64,000 bases of DNA from Lentinus brumalis (lineage: Eukaryota; Basidiomycota; Agaricomycetes; Polyporales; Polyporaceae), in contig MARA01000001.1 in NCBI GenBank assembly GCA_001792895.1, positions 992,001 through 1,056,000 on the forward strand. Reading direction: 5' to 3'. Positions within the stretch are counted from its first letter, which is position 1; each line of letters begins with the position of its first letter. Positions 1-12,506 of the stretch are shown here, piece after piece. A program made the position numbers and the translations under genes. The notes below the pieces were generated by a model. That model did no database searches. It was given only the letters and a program-made list of their open reading frames with translations, and was not told where the DNA came from.

Positions 1-1635
1 CAGCGACGTTGCCCACCATGCCACCGCCCATGCCCATCATCCCCCCAATGCCGCGCTCCCGAGACCCCGAGCTGGATCGTCGGTGGTGGCCGCGAGTTAT
101 CGACTGCACGGGCTCGCTCTGGTTCGGGTGCAGGAACTGTTGTCGCATCATGAAGTCCTGTGCCCCGTGCGAGGGAGGCGGGAACATCATCCCAGGCTGG
201 GGCGACATCGAGTTCGGACGGAGGTCTAGTGAGCGTGCTTGGCGTGTGTGCATGTTGCGCTGCCCGCCGTCGCTCTTCGCCCGACGGATCGCGCCCGGTG
301 CGTCAACCGTGAGATAGTCGGACGCGTACTGATTATACGAATTCGCTTGGTTGCCGAACGTCGTCTGGTGGGGACCTGCGGATGAAGGGTGGCGGAAGTC
401 CTGGAGCGGGTCACCTTGGCCGGGACCTGGGAGGACATCGTTCAGGTTGACCGTGCCGCCTTGTCGCTGGTCGGCCTGGGGCATGGTGTTCCATACCGGG
501 GGCGGGCGCAGGGAGGTATCGGACAGGCTCCGGGTGCGCGTCGGGGCCTGTGGGAGCAAAAACTGCTGGCCGCGATTGAAGTGCATCTGCTGTTGCTGGG
601 CGCTGTCGTCGACGAGCGCCGAGGATGAGCTTGATCCGGGAGGGAAGGTGAAGGCCTGATCGGCGAAGTGTCCACCCTGCGCGCCGAACTGCTGATGTTG
701 CGCCCATTCTTGCGCGTTAGACGGCCCCGCGTTGGAAGATCCGCCTGGACATTGTCAACACAATAGGTGAGCGATGGGAAGATGGTCGCGAGGGGACGGA
801 AGACAAGGAGAAGTACGCACCTTGCTGGAGATTGGCAAGAGTGTCCTGGAAAGGCACGTTCTGGGCGGTGACGCCGCCGCCGCTGACCGGGGTCGCAGGA
901 ACGATCTGTAAGGTTGGGCCGGAACCAATGATACCGCCGTCACCATCGGGGGCGTTGATGATGGGCGGGGAGTCGACGCCGGCGCCGCCTGGGCTGGTGG
1001 TGTCCGGGATGACGAGCTGGGGAGGAGACTGGGGCTTGTGCATGGGCGGGGAGCGACGGTCGTCAGGGAGGGAACCAGCTGGCCAAGCGGGGAGTGGAAG
1101 GAGAGGCTGTCCTGGAAAGACTGGGAGATATCGGGACGGGGAGAGGAGGGGTGCATGTAGGACGAGTTTGAGGAAGCGTGACTGTGGCCGTCGTCTTCGA
1201 GGCCGTTGCTAGATGCGGGGGATGCGTGATCGAAGGCGTTGGGAGATGAGTAATCGTTGAGCGGGGGAGTTACTGAGACAGAGACGTGGCCACCGTTCAT
1301 GTAACGTTCGTTGAGGATGAGGGGACCGCCGGAGGAGGGGACGTCGTACTCGTCCGGGTTGTACTCCTCTGTGATTGTGATGCCCGAGGGGTTGTCTGCG
1401 AAGAGGCCGAGGGAGTCGTCGCCGTCTATTGGGGGAGGTCGGAGTAGTTTGAGTAGGGGGAGTTCTGGTAGGAGCCGTTGTAGGAGGGGGTGTGGGGGAA
1501 GTGGGAGGCAGGGTCGGGGAAGGGGTCGAAGGAGTCGTAGGCGTGCTGGTGGGGCGACGCGTCGTAGAGATGCGGGGAGGAGGGGAGGAAGTCCTGGTCG
1601 GAATGGAGCGCGGGCGCAAGGAGGAGGGGGTCCAT
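1..1635 (-). CDS. Low-complexity transcription-factor-like protein, N-terminal part (partial, two frame breaks)
   Basis: Start ATG is at 1635; exons 821-1635 and <1-744 with a 76-nt intron (745-820, GTGCGT...CAG), and the protein runs off the left edge. The visible part is Ser/Pro/Gln/Asn-rich and contains a TITEEYNPDEYDVPSS-like segment and, near the left edge, an RRAKSDGG motif. This resembles the disordered N-terminus of fungal C2H2 regulators of the Crz1 type, but the DNA-binding domain would lie outside the window, so the family is inference. Two one-base breaks interrupt the frame: a five-G run at 1431-1435 and a four-G run at 1089-1092 (plus strand). One added base in each joins the frames without loss, and no GT dinucleotide exists between the start and the first break, so an intron cannot explain that one. 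Likely nuclear. Confidence 0.55.
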
Positions 1636-4600
1636 AGCCGAGTGCTTTAACGGAAGGAACGGAGGAGAGAGTGCGCAGGCGATGATGTCGATTATTTGAC
1701 GGAGGCGGTTTCACGGACGAGGCGATGGAGGGACGGACGGGGCGGTGCGCGAGAAGGGCACAGCAGACGGAGCAGATGAAGAGGGCGGCGGGGTCTGTGA
1801 GCGCACCCAGCGCGGCGTCCGTCTTTATTCATGCTTCCGCGACGCCTCGGGCGACTACCTCCATCTTCGCACTCCGCTGATCTGTTTCATCTATCACTCG
1901 CCCTCGCCCGCTCTCCTCACGAGAGACTCGTCTGCACATCCAGTAAGTATGCCTTGCATCTCCCAGCCGCAGTTCTGTCGAGAGGACGCACCGCCTCGCC
2001 CGCCATGCATCGCCCCACCAATCCTCGCTCACAGCGCCCATGTGTCACCCGCCGCGTGGCTCTCGGCAACTTCCCGCCCTCCGGCCCGATATGGACGTCC
2101 GCCACCGCCTCGTCCGGCGACTTTGTCTCTCTCCTCGTTCACCAGCGTCGATAGCACGCATCATGAGCGCCATATGCATGAGCATCCGTGTCGACGCTTG
2201 TGTCCCACACCTGCGCGCCCAATACCCGGGGCAATCGCACTCGCATCACATCCCACCCCGAAGAGGAACGTTCGACCTGCGTCGTCCTTCCGCCGGCATG
2301 CCCTTCGCAGGCCAACAAACTCAAAGTTCTCGCATCCCATCATCCACTCCTGATGCAGCATCATGACACCCGCAACGCGACGATGCAAAGATGGTTGGAT
2401 GCCCGTCGGATTCAAATGTCATCCCCGTGTTTCCATCCACTTGAACCGCGGACGTGCTCGAGCCAGGAGCCTCCTCCAGCAAGAACGGTCCCGCGAGCGC
2501 CTTCTTTAACTCTCGGCGATGATGCTCTTGAAAAAGTTCGCGCTTCGAATGTGGTCGTACCCATGAATGCCGCCGTTCGGGCAAGCTCAGCTACGCGTGC
2601 TCAGTCTCGAGCTCTAGCATCCTCGCTCGGAGTGCCGTCCAGGAGGGACTGTTCAGCGGCGTCTCCAGCCACAAGGTTCGTATGTCGCAGCATCGCTCAC
2701 GATCAGGCGTCCCATCAAGAGCCCACGCCAGATCCGTGTTTTGAAGCTTGTCTGCATTGCGGGCGGGCGCGTTTGTCGCAACCTTATGTTCTGGGTCAGC
2801 AGGGAACGCCAACGTAAAGTACAGTTTGCAGAGACGACCGTTTAATTTCGCTCCTTCACAGCCTTCCCACCGGGCGGTGCCTTTCCCCCAAGGCCCAAGG
2901 CCCAAGCCTGCGCGCCGTCTATCCTTGAGGCGTCGAACCTCGGGTCGTTTGGCATTCGCAGTACTTGGGACTCGTGCATTGCGATGCACGTCAAGGCCGG
3001 TAATATGGAGGGGCAATGTTCGCAGGGCCGCCTTCGGATCCGGACGCAATCTGTCACCTCGGCCACCACTGATCCACCAGCCCTTCTCATCACCCACGAC
3101 AGTCACATTAATACCACATCTTCCAACATCGGCTTGAAGTCGCCCGCGCGAACGCGCGTTTGACGAGCGGGCTTTCGGGCGAATCTGGACTCCCTCAGCC
3201 TGCGACGCTGCCAGTGTCTCGATATCGGCCACCCGCCTCGTGGCTTGCTCGTGGCATCTGCAACTTGCAAGGGCGTAGCTCTCGTCGATAGGAGACTGGA
3301 GCGGTCTGCAGACACACCACCCCGACCCTGGCCGTCGTCGTGGACCCACACGCACACACACTCCCTCCCCGGCCCCATCAGATCCATCTTCGATCACTTC
3401 TATCTAGTATCGTCGGGTGCAGCCCACGGGCCCGGGGATCGTACGTCGCAACTCCACCGTACTGCCTATTTCTCTCGTCGTTCGATCACAGCTGCACTGG
3501 TCTCGCCCTCGCTCGCAGGTCCATGTACGTGGGCCCGGAGTCGGCATTCAAGCAGACCTGAGGCCCGAGGCAGCGCGACTTTGGCGCGGTCGCACCGCGT
3601 CGAGACCAGCCATCACGCCCGCGTCACTTGCACCCCTTCCGATCGATGACTGGGGGATGCATATGAAATCTGAGTGCGATCCGGCGGTATTTGCGTCGGT
3701 CTATTATCTGGATATCTGGCGGCTTGGTCGAGTATACATATACTCAAACGGTGTTCAACCGTTGACAGGCATCGCCTCGATCCTGAGACCGACACCGCCT
3801 CGCCAGCGCGGTACTTCAGTGTCTTCGAAGAGCGAGCGTCGCACGGCTCTCCCTCATTCAGCATGCCCAACACCAACACCGACACCAACAACGGACACTG
3901 AGTATGATGCTCCGGATCCCTGGTCCTGCGACTCGGACGATGCCCGTCCATCGCTGTCATGCACGGTACCGAGTTTCGACGGGGAACGACACACGCGAGC
4001 ATCGTGACCCCGTGAATGACGCTTCCACGTTCTGCGCTTCGCATCCGGGTTCCAACTTCCAACTTCCCAACTTCCAACTTTTCGTGGTTCAACGTTCAAC
4101 GTTCAGCGTTCAAACGTTCGACGATCATCAGCCCCTCCGATCGCACGCGTCGACCGTGACTTCCTGGCATTCCTGCTGTCTTCCCGCTCAGCTCTCACAC
4201 AACCGGGACCAACAAGGTTCGGACACGGGCCATTTTCTCCATCTCGGGCGCAGCAGGGCATGATACATTGATAGGGGTTCTCGAGTCTCTCTGTTCACTA
4301 GCAGCGCGGCGTCTTATGCACACTCGCGTGCCGTGATGGCATTGGCTGCTGTCGTCTATATGGGAGTCCGGACGCCGCTGCGCTCAGCGAGCCTCCTGCC
4401 AGTGCCAGATCTCCGGACCCGTATACGTAGCAGCTGCCAGTGCCCTGGGGCCCGCCGTGGACGGGCCCGGGGAGGGAGAGCTCGAGCTTCCGTTTCATGG
4501 ACATCTCCGACTCGGCATTCTTCCAAGTCGCCAGCCTGACACGAGAGCTTGCGATCGTGTTGCATCGCCATGAAGCAAGCGGTGGCATATCTCGGGTCGC

Positions 4601-6310
4601 CCCCTGCGGATTGTCTGCGACTCTGCGCAACAGTCGTGCGCGCGAGACCGTACACCCATTACTCTCCGGTGTTCTGGGTGGTGGCCTCATCCTCCACTAC
4701 GGATTATATCTTATATTTCTCGGCGGACTCGGTGATGGTACGGAGGGCCTCGGGCGACGGGTTCGGGTGCAATATCCATGGGACGCAAGTGCGGATCCCC
4801 CTGTTCCTGCGAGACTCTTGCCCGCCTGCAATGAATGGAGTACGGGAGATACCGAACGCTCGCTCTCCGGCCCCATCGTCGTTCCCGTGCCATCTGGATT
4901 CTGGACCTCAGGCTGCAAGTTGCCGAGTATGCAACAGGTCGAAGTGCTCGAGCCTTCTCGACACAACAGGCAACTCGTCGCCCGGCAGTCGCAACACATA
5001 CCAACTACAGCGATCATTCTCCCAGTCTGTCTGTCGCGCCACCGGTGCGTCCTCCCCCATGCATCCATGCATCAATACTGAGTACTCAGACCCCGGGATA
5101 GATCGCCCCCCCCCTCTGCGATCAAGGGATCCGGCGACACACACACCGTGCGTTCCTCGGTGGACCGTGGTGGCAGAGCCTGATTCCTGATCGCAGCCAG
5201 CAGCCGCTCCGCCCCCTCTTCGCCTCCACACGCTGGTGCACATTGACATGATCCCGCGAGCTTGTTTGGGCGGGCCTTGTGCCGGATGCGTGCTCCTCCT
5301 GCAGATCGCCGCTCGCCGTTGCCATGCTCGCGCGCCAAGGTCTATTACGATTCGAGCTCCGAGTCCGGGTCCGCGACGGTGACACTGACACTGACACTGA
5401 CAGGCCTTCGTGTTCCTGGTCCCTCAGTGTCTCGACAATCCGTCTGCGATCGCGCTCAGCCAGCTGCGAGTCTTACATACGTAGATGGCAACGTGCATAT
5501 CGCACCCGGGCATGTGCGGTGCTGCTCGGGGCCGCTGCAGCAGCCGCGGCCGACGCCCGTGCCTCCGTCATGTATGCGTCACACACCCGCGCGTGGGTAC
5601 ATACAAAGTGTCCAGAATGCACATCTTGGTACTCGGCTTTGGAGGGCAAGGCATCGACGCATGCGTCAACGCACTGATCTCGCGGTTCTCCGAGCCCTTC
5701 TCGTGCAGGTACATCGGATGACGAAGGCCACTGGGACATCTGAAGCGAAGGGTGCCTTGGAGTTCTTCGGCCCTTCCCAGCCCATGGATCACGGATCTCC
5801 TTGCAAGCGAACATCCATGCGTGCTGCCGAAGCTCGTGAAATGCGGTCTGGCAGATGCGTGGCTTCTTGCACGGATGGTGGATGCTTGCGCGGCCGCCTT
5901 CCGAGCTCCGTCCTCCGAACTCTGCGTCCCTGGCCCCTACATCTCGCATCCGAGGATCTGGTCACGTCCCAGTCTGCGCCGCGGTGTCAAGAATCGAGTC
6001 GGCGACGTCCGAGTCGGCAGGTCGCGCGACGTGCTGTGGTGCAGGAACGAGGCTGACCAGTGGCAGCGGCACTTCCAAGTAAGTGTTGTTTGTGGGCATC
6101 GTTTCGCGAAGCTGACGGTTACGCTTGTTCATCGATATGTAGTACCACCAGCGACCGCTGGCAGCCGCTGCCTGCCGGAGTCTGCCAAGGTGTGTGCGTA
6201 TCAGGCTTTCATTTTGACTCTGCAGTGTGCCTGGCTTCTCTTGGGCCTCTTCGTCCAGGCGCCGACCGACTTGCTTCGCGCGAGCATATGCATCATACAT
6301 ACGGTGTCCT
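1636..6310. other. Long intergenic region without a recognisable gene
   Basis: About 4.7 kb lies between the start of the leftmost gene and the transposon. Open frames of 100-270 codons occur on both strands but have random-looking composition (Arg/Pro/Cys/Ser from high GC), no splice-linked continuation and no family motif. Short repeats are present: CAACTTC repeats at about 4050-4080 followed by GTTCAACGTTCA-type repeats to 4117, CTGACA repeats at 5382-5401, and an ACACCAACACCGACACC stretch at about 3868-3898. It may be long regulatory or 5' leader DNA of the leftmost gene. Confidence 0.5.
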
Positions 6311-6351
6311 CAGGGGGCGTTCAGGCGAGCGAGCGCCGACATCAACCTAGG
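6311..6351 (+). repeat. Left terminal inverted repeat
   Basis: Begins CAGGGGGCGTTCAGGCG. The next bases (AGCGAGCGCCGACATCAACCT) match the other arm imperfectly. The outer boundary is fixed by the flanking GGTGTCCT duplication. Confidence 0.8.
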
Positions 6352-6663
6352 TGGTGGTGGTGGTGAACCGGTGTCCGAGGTCCCGGAATCATGTCAGGAA
6401 GTCGGTATCCTCCAACTCGTCCATATCTCCTTCATCCTTGAATCTTTCGTCTTCATGCTTCCTCTGTGACACCTCAATGTACGTAGCTATTCAATGGTAA
6501 TGGTTTTATCGGTCTTTCATGCGATTGACGGTGGACGGTATGAGTCCGAACATTTCGGAGACCGCTCACGAGCGCTTGGATGGTCGAGCTATGTCTTATC
6601 TCTTACGCTGTTCTGTACATGTACACTACTACGCTGAACTCAGGCTGAGATCGTACACGAAAC

Positions 6664-9600
6664 ATGCAATCTCCTCTTGGGGAACCCAATACATCGACGA
6701 CCCCTGTCTCTTTACCCGATGGAACTATACTCGAGGCTTGGCTGGACATCGATGCAGGAATCTACAAGGTCAAGTGCGACCGCTGTGACACTGTCGTCCA
6801 ACTCACAAGCCGTGCAAACTCGTACGGCATCGTCAAGCATAGGGCCTCAGAAAAGTGTCCAAAAGCTAAGGAGAAGAAGGAGCGCCTGCAGAGAATGAGC
6901 GCGACTGCTGCAACCCGAGCAAGCATCGGACGCACCGGTGGTCCATCTCCGCACGCAGTTCTCACCGGTCGACCTTCCCTGTCAAATCTACGTGTTCCTA
7001 CCACCCCCACGCCTTCATCCAGTGGCCGATCTACTCCCATTGAGCCATTCCGCTCTCCTTCCACCCCGATTACCTCACAGATCTCACAGAGTACTGTTTA
7101 TGGGAGCCCGCCGGCGATGGAGAGCAGCTTCTGGTCCAGTACACCCGGGCCTTCTCAAGGGCCCGGTACTTCAGAATCCCCTTCTACGGCAGATCAGCGT
7201 AATCTGAACCGCTCCCTATCTACCCCGATGGCGGACTTGCATTCTGAGTGTCGAGGTGTCCTGGTGGAATGGACGGTCGGTTCAGTGTGGAGTACCTATC
7301 CATACCATCGCCACTCGACGAACGATTACCCATGGGAACCTGTCACCTGGGAGAATAACCGCTGGCTTCGTGTGCGGTCCGATGATTGCCTGGGTACCGT
7401 TGCAGCAGGTGAGCGCGAATGCTGGCGCTGTAATGCCGTCCCGCAGTCGAAGAAGTTCGTCGATATGGTCAACCGCGCGACCGAGGCCGCTCCGCATACT
7501 CAGTGGACAGGCTTGACATTCAAGCAGATACACGCTGCCCTTCAGAAGGTCTCAGCCAAGTACCGTCAGTTGCAGCTGAAGGTATGAATGTACCGCTCCT
7601 TCGCCGCCGCTGTGTCTAACATGGATACTCATTTACTTATAGCATCTCGGCTCAGAGAGAAAGCTCTCCGGTCTGCGCAAGAAGGTCAGCGAGTACCAGC
7701 GCATCACAATGCTCCTTGCCAGCCACGATGTCAAGCGTCTTCGCCGCCTTCTAGCGGTACAGCTGCGCAGGGGCGCAAGCCCAAGTGTGCTGATCGCACA
7801 GGTCGAGAAATCAATTGACGGCCTGTACATGCCAAAGGGCCGCTTCGAGGACCGTGACCTCGACGTCGCATACCTCGCAAAGGCCCTCGGTGGACCTCGG
7901 CTTCTCTACGCACTATCACAGAGCCACGGCTTTGCCTCCGTTTCCACCGTTCACCGCCACTTCGATCCCCCGCAACTTGTCCCTTGTATCACAAGGCCGA
8001 CCGCGGAGGAGATCAGCAAGAACATCACCGCTATGTGCGATCCCAAGTGCCGACCGCCTATGCTTGTTGAGTCGAAGGACTCCTTGACACGACGAGTTGC
8101 TGGGCTTATCCTGATGATGGACGGACTAGCCATCGAGGAGCGCTGCCGTTTTCTGGGAGAGCTGAACAGACTCGTCGGGTTGTGTCGCGAACACGGAACG
8201 CAAGTCCCGACAACAGTGCATAGCTTCGAGTCGATCCTCGAGGTTGAGGCCGCTCTGCATGCGGCGCCGGGAGAGGAGGTCTGCCACTATGGGAAGGACG
8301 CGACAGTTGCTGCTGTTGCACCATACGCTCGCACAGATCACTACTCCCCGGTTCCGATCCTTCTGTCAGCTTCATGCAAGAAGGAGAACGGTGAGGACCT
8401 GGCGGAGTGGTTACAGATTCTTCTCACCACCTGGAAGACTCACCCTCTCGGCGAGCGTACACATGGCCCGATCTGGTCCCTTGCGAGTGACGGGGAGTCT
8501 TCATTCCGGCGTGCGCGGTTCCTGATGTGCATGTCCGAGTCCGTACCACGACTATCCCCGCTCGGACAGATATTGTACCGGCTGCGAGGCCTGAACTTCA
8601 AGACAGGGTCGGAGGGGGTTACTGGCACATGTGATCCTAAGCATGTCCTCAAACGTGAGCGTTCAACCGGGTCTCGACAGGAGTTGTACAAATGACTAAC
8701 TCGGTTCACAGGCTTCGCGACTCTCTTGCGTAATCCGAAGGGAATCCTGATCTTCGGAACCCTCCTCACCTGTCAGGGCACATACTACCATCTCCAAGAG
8801 CTTCCTGGAATGACTGCGGAGAAAGCGCGTCAGTTGCTTGACCCCGCAGACAAGCAGAATGTCCCGAAGGCTGTTAACTTGCTGCAGAATCTCCTCAAGC
8901 TCGAGAGCGATGCTCCTGCCCCTACACTCCCATCTGCTGTGCATCGTCGCCACTCTCTCTCATTCCTTGCCGAAGTGTTGGGGCTCTTTCTGAGGCCCTT
9001 CATCTGCATCAACATGTCGCTTTCAGAGCAGGTCCGGTGTCTCAGCGCATATGCACACCTTGTGGCGGCACTCTGGCTCAAGCATCGAACTGCCTTCATA
9101 ACGGGCGCATTGTACGCAGACTCGCAAGCTATCGTCAAGAACCTCGTCTTCAACATCGCGCGCCTCCAGCTCGTTGACCCGGACCTCCCTTTCCACATTA
9201 TCCTCGAAGGTACTGATCGACTTGAGGGTAGCTTTGGCGACTGCCGCACTCAAGATCACAGTCGGAACTTTGATGTCCTGCAGCTATCCGAGAAGCTCGC
9301 CACCAGCACCATCATTCAGGGAATCTACGAGCGAAATCCTGACTTAGACCGTGGCCATCGTCGCCTCGCCTTGAAGGATGCGATGGGGGTGGACCACGTC
9401 AATCCCAGATCGTGGACGGGTAATGTGCGGGTTGGCGATGTCGACCTCTCTGTCGAGTGGGCGCGAGGGTGTCACGAAGCCAACAAGCTTCTTGAACGCT
9501 TCTTTGGACCTGCCGGACACGGTGTCCGTTTCGAGGAGCTATTCACACAGGATGGTCATGACTTGCTTCGGCCCGACGGCGTGTATGTGGGAGCGCGATA

Positions 9601-11553
9601 TGACCCGACGATGCGCGTACCGAGGAGCCCGAGATAGGATCCGCATTGAGCCGCGATCAGCCCGAGTCTCAGCAAGCCAGTGTACCTTCGAGTCAGCCTT
9701 CTACCAGCCGGAGCTCTGCAGGTGTCATTCCTTTGGCCAGCGGGCAACCGACATCGAATGTTGCAGCAGAGTCCGAGTCTAGTACTCCTGCTTCCACCCG
9801 GTCCACACAAGTAGCCCTCACCGTGGCCCATCCTCCTCACCCAGAGCCGCTGCCTGACAGTCACGAAGACGACGGTGAGTATGACGACGAACCTGAAGGT
9901 GTCGGCATCGATGATTTCTTGCGCCTGAACAGCAGTCGAGCTGGACTCCACACCGGCATACGAGATGCCCCGGCGGCAGGAGGCCATCTCTCCCGTTATT
10001 CCGACAAGACGCTCTTCCTGGTTGTTGATGGACGCAGATACCTCAAAGCATCAGTCGTGACGATCATGCTCACTGCAAAACGATCGCGCAAGGTGACCAT
10101 GCGGACTCTCCGCGCGCGTGGCGTGACGATCGAGGACCTGCGCGGGGATGATAAGTCACGCCTCAACCTCCCAGACAACGCCGGAGAAGACCTTGTGAAG
10201 TGCGGAGATCTCTGCGCGTGCCTGGTCCGTCTGGAGGGAATTATATGTCTCGCAGTTGTTGAGATAGTGGAGTTTGCACTTGAAGGCGAACGGCGTACCG
10301 GCGGTGTTGCAAGGCTCAGTGCGGTGGAGTTCAAAGATCTTGAGAAGCGCGACTCGAAGATCCAGGTGTTGGTCCAGGCCCTGAAGCTCCGACCGCTGTC
10401 TGACCTGTCTGATACCGCTGCGGATACTGTCTGGCTCTGGGAACATGCGTATGCTCAGATTGAAGCATTGTCGGGGACTACACGGCGGCACTACACCTTC
10501 CATATATCCAGCTTCCTCCTCTACCCTCTAGCCCCCGAGATCGTCCCTGTTCCTGGCGCAAATCAGGGTGATTTTTCGCTCCAGCCAACAAACCAGAATC
10601 CGGACCGCACGACTACCTGGTCCCTACTGCAATCACAGCTGGACGAGACACTGCATGTAGCATGGGACGCACTTCGTCCCGAGACGGAAGACATCATATC
10701 GAATATTGAAGAGCTTCCCACACTGAAGCTCTCGAATGGTCTGCCATATCAGAACAGCACAGGTAAGCTGAACGTCCCGACAACGTATATCAATTGACTG
10801 ACGGGGAGCAGGTACTTCTCTCATTGTACGCGATACGCCGCCGCATCTCCTTGTCGAGAAGCCGACGAATCCAAAGCAGAAGCTCACCTGCTTCTTGTGT
10901 CCCAAGGCGGTGCTTTTCCCAGAGATGCGCCCCCACGTCGGGAAGCACATTCTGTTGTCTATGAGGGACGTACCAGATGAGGACATACATCAGGATGTAC
11001 GTGGGAGTCTTGCTTTCGAAGTAGTACCCTGTTCTGACCCACCGTGAAGGTCGGCATCGAGCCATGTGGGTTCTGTGGCCGGGAGGGGACTTGTATCACA
11101 CAGCTGTTGAAGAACAAGACCGGAACTTACAAGGTCTCGTCCAGCTGCCGGTACCACTATGCTGCGATGAACTACGCCAAGGCCGCTGAAGGCTCGAGGA
11201 GCACTCCATGCACCAATGTCCCTATCCACTGCACGCTATGTCCTCCCACGGCATCCGGCAACCTGGTGACTATCTGGAAGTATAATGCCATGGTTCACAT
11301 GCATATGGTACATGGCATTGACGGGGTCTTACCTGAACTTCCTCCTCAGTTGATGCTCGGTATGCACATCAGGAAGGCCGAGGAAAGGGCGATGTTAATC
11401 AGCGAGGACGCAACGAGCAAGTGGCGCGAGGAGAACAACGCTCCCGACAGCGACGATCTTCCCATTCTTGACGACACAGCAGGAGGTCAGGGCACGTCGA
11501 AGCGGCATCGAGGACTGTCTACGATGGAGGCGGGGAGGAACGCGAAGAGATAA
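6664..11553 (+). CDS. Transposase of the 6.3-11.7 kb element (P/THAP9- or KDZ-like RNase H fold, zinc fingers at both ends)
   Basis: Six exons fit: 6664-7581, 7643-8654, 8712-9582, 9651-10762, 10812-10996, 11050-11553 (4,602 nt, 1,533 aa; the 9583-9650 intron has alternative sites). The N-terminus has a C2HC cluster (Cys38, Cys41, His59, Cys65), then a Ser/Pro linker. The core carries candidate acidic residues in a transposase-like order: Asp466 (MMDGLA), Asp589 (ASDGESS), Asp637 (TCDPKHVLKR) and Glu815 (TDRLEGSFGD). The DPKH..K and TD.LE..F contexts resemble the P-element/THAP9 family; assignment by eye only. An acidic, Ser-rich linker follows, then a C2H2 finger near residue 1331 (CFLC...H...H) and a further Cys/His block starting CGFC. 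All motifs are intact. It would bind the TIRs and cut and paste the element in the nucleus. Similar proteins are repeated in agaricomycete genomes (recollection). Confidence 0.75.
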
Positions 11554-11640
11554 CAGAGAGATAATGTCGCTAATCAGCCCTGTAATCTTATCTCAGGGTG
11601 GTGGTAGTGAAGTGGTGTCCCGGGTCCCCGACTCGACTCA

Positions 11641-11679
11641 TCAAGGATGATGTCCGGAACTCGCGCCTGAACGCCCCCG
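11641..11679 (-). repeat. Right terminal inverted repeat
   Basis: Read on the minus strand from 11679 this is CGGGGGCGTTCAGGCG followed by CGAGTTCCGGACATCATCCTT. It pairs with the left arm. If the outermost base is taken as 11680, the duplication is 7 bp instead of 8. Confidence 0.8.
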
Positions 11680-11687
11680 GGTGTCCT

Positions 11688-12506
11688 CTCCCATTCGAGC
11701 GTACGTCTGCGTTCGTACTGCGCAGACACTGACAGCTTGGCAACTCGACTCTTCAGGCACATCGGTATCCCAGGCAACCCGGATTGACCAGTATACTTTG
11801 GGCGCGCACTATGATCGGTACTGTATACTAACCTCCGAGGACATCGGGGGCAGTGCGGCGGGGAGACCTTAAGTCTGGAACGATACCAAACACGCAAGGT
11901 CAGCTGGGATGGGGCCCGTCGGCATCCGGGACTCAGAACATCGGGGTCCCTCGGAGACTAAGGGGTTCCGTTTCATCGGCATCAGTGTCAACCGCACGCC
12001 CATAATCTCCGGAGGTATCTACAAGAGGATCAACGTAACTTGTCGTCTTGAATCAGTTGGAAGTCAGAATCCGCATGCTCTTGAAGTGCGAGGATGGGCC
12101 TGTGTGGAGCAAGCGCACCAATGCAACGGAATAGCACGACCGCTGTAGACAAATGGGAAATCCAATTGCATACCGACCGTAGGCCCGCACAGGCCCCGTG
12201 CTGCTCGCCGTCAAATGAAGCTCCAGGTACATGAGAACATTCGCTGCATTGTCGAATAATTGCATGTCACAATCATGTCGGATTTAGTAACACACATACT
12301 GCCGCTTCAAGTTGCTACTTAACCACCGAGTTAGGGGTAGAAGGCTCGGCGTTACGCGATGTCCTTAGTCCCCACCATCACTACATCTCCCTCTGGCCAT
12401 GAACAACAAAGGACTGCTCTCCTTTCCTGACGAGTACTCGTTATAAGTATATTGCATGACATATGTAGGACAGCGCCGGGATCATCCGCGGATGCCGCAC
12501 TGGGTA
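11688..12506. other. Intergenic, no gene seen
   Basis: Sequence between the transposon's right duplication and the 3' end of the short-chain dehydrogenase. Only short, unconnected open frames are visible. Confidence 0.5.

Larger units (their letters stand above)
6311..11679 (+). mobile_element. Complete DNA transposon with TIRs and target-site duplication
   Basis: The left end reads CAGGGGGCGTTCAGGCG from 6311. The reverse complement of the right end reads CGGGGGCGTTCAGGCG from 11679, with 15 consecutive identical bases (6313-6327 versus 11664-11678). Looser similarity continues inward for about 20 bases (both arms contain GACATCA). The element is bracketed by GGTGTCCT at 6303-6310 and GGTGTCCT at 11680-11687, a 7-8 bp direct duplication. 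A CAGGGG-type terminus with 8-bp duplication is known for hAT, KDZ and related superfamilies. The single gene inside fills most of the 5.37 kb and has no frame break, so the copy may be autonomous. Confidence 0.85.

Noticed and set aside
1745..2353. Plus-strand open frame of 202 codons
   Set aside because: Low-information Pro/His/Ser-rich sequence without motif; overlaps the likely 5' leader or promoter of the leftmost gene.
2591..3397. Minus-strand open frame of 268 codons in the gene-free left region
   Set aside because: Random Arg/Gly/Cys-rich composition, no domain, no splice-linked exons; expected by chance in GC-rich DNA.
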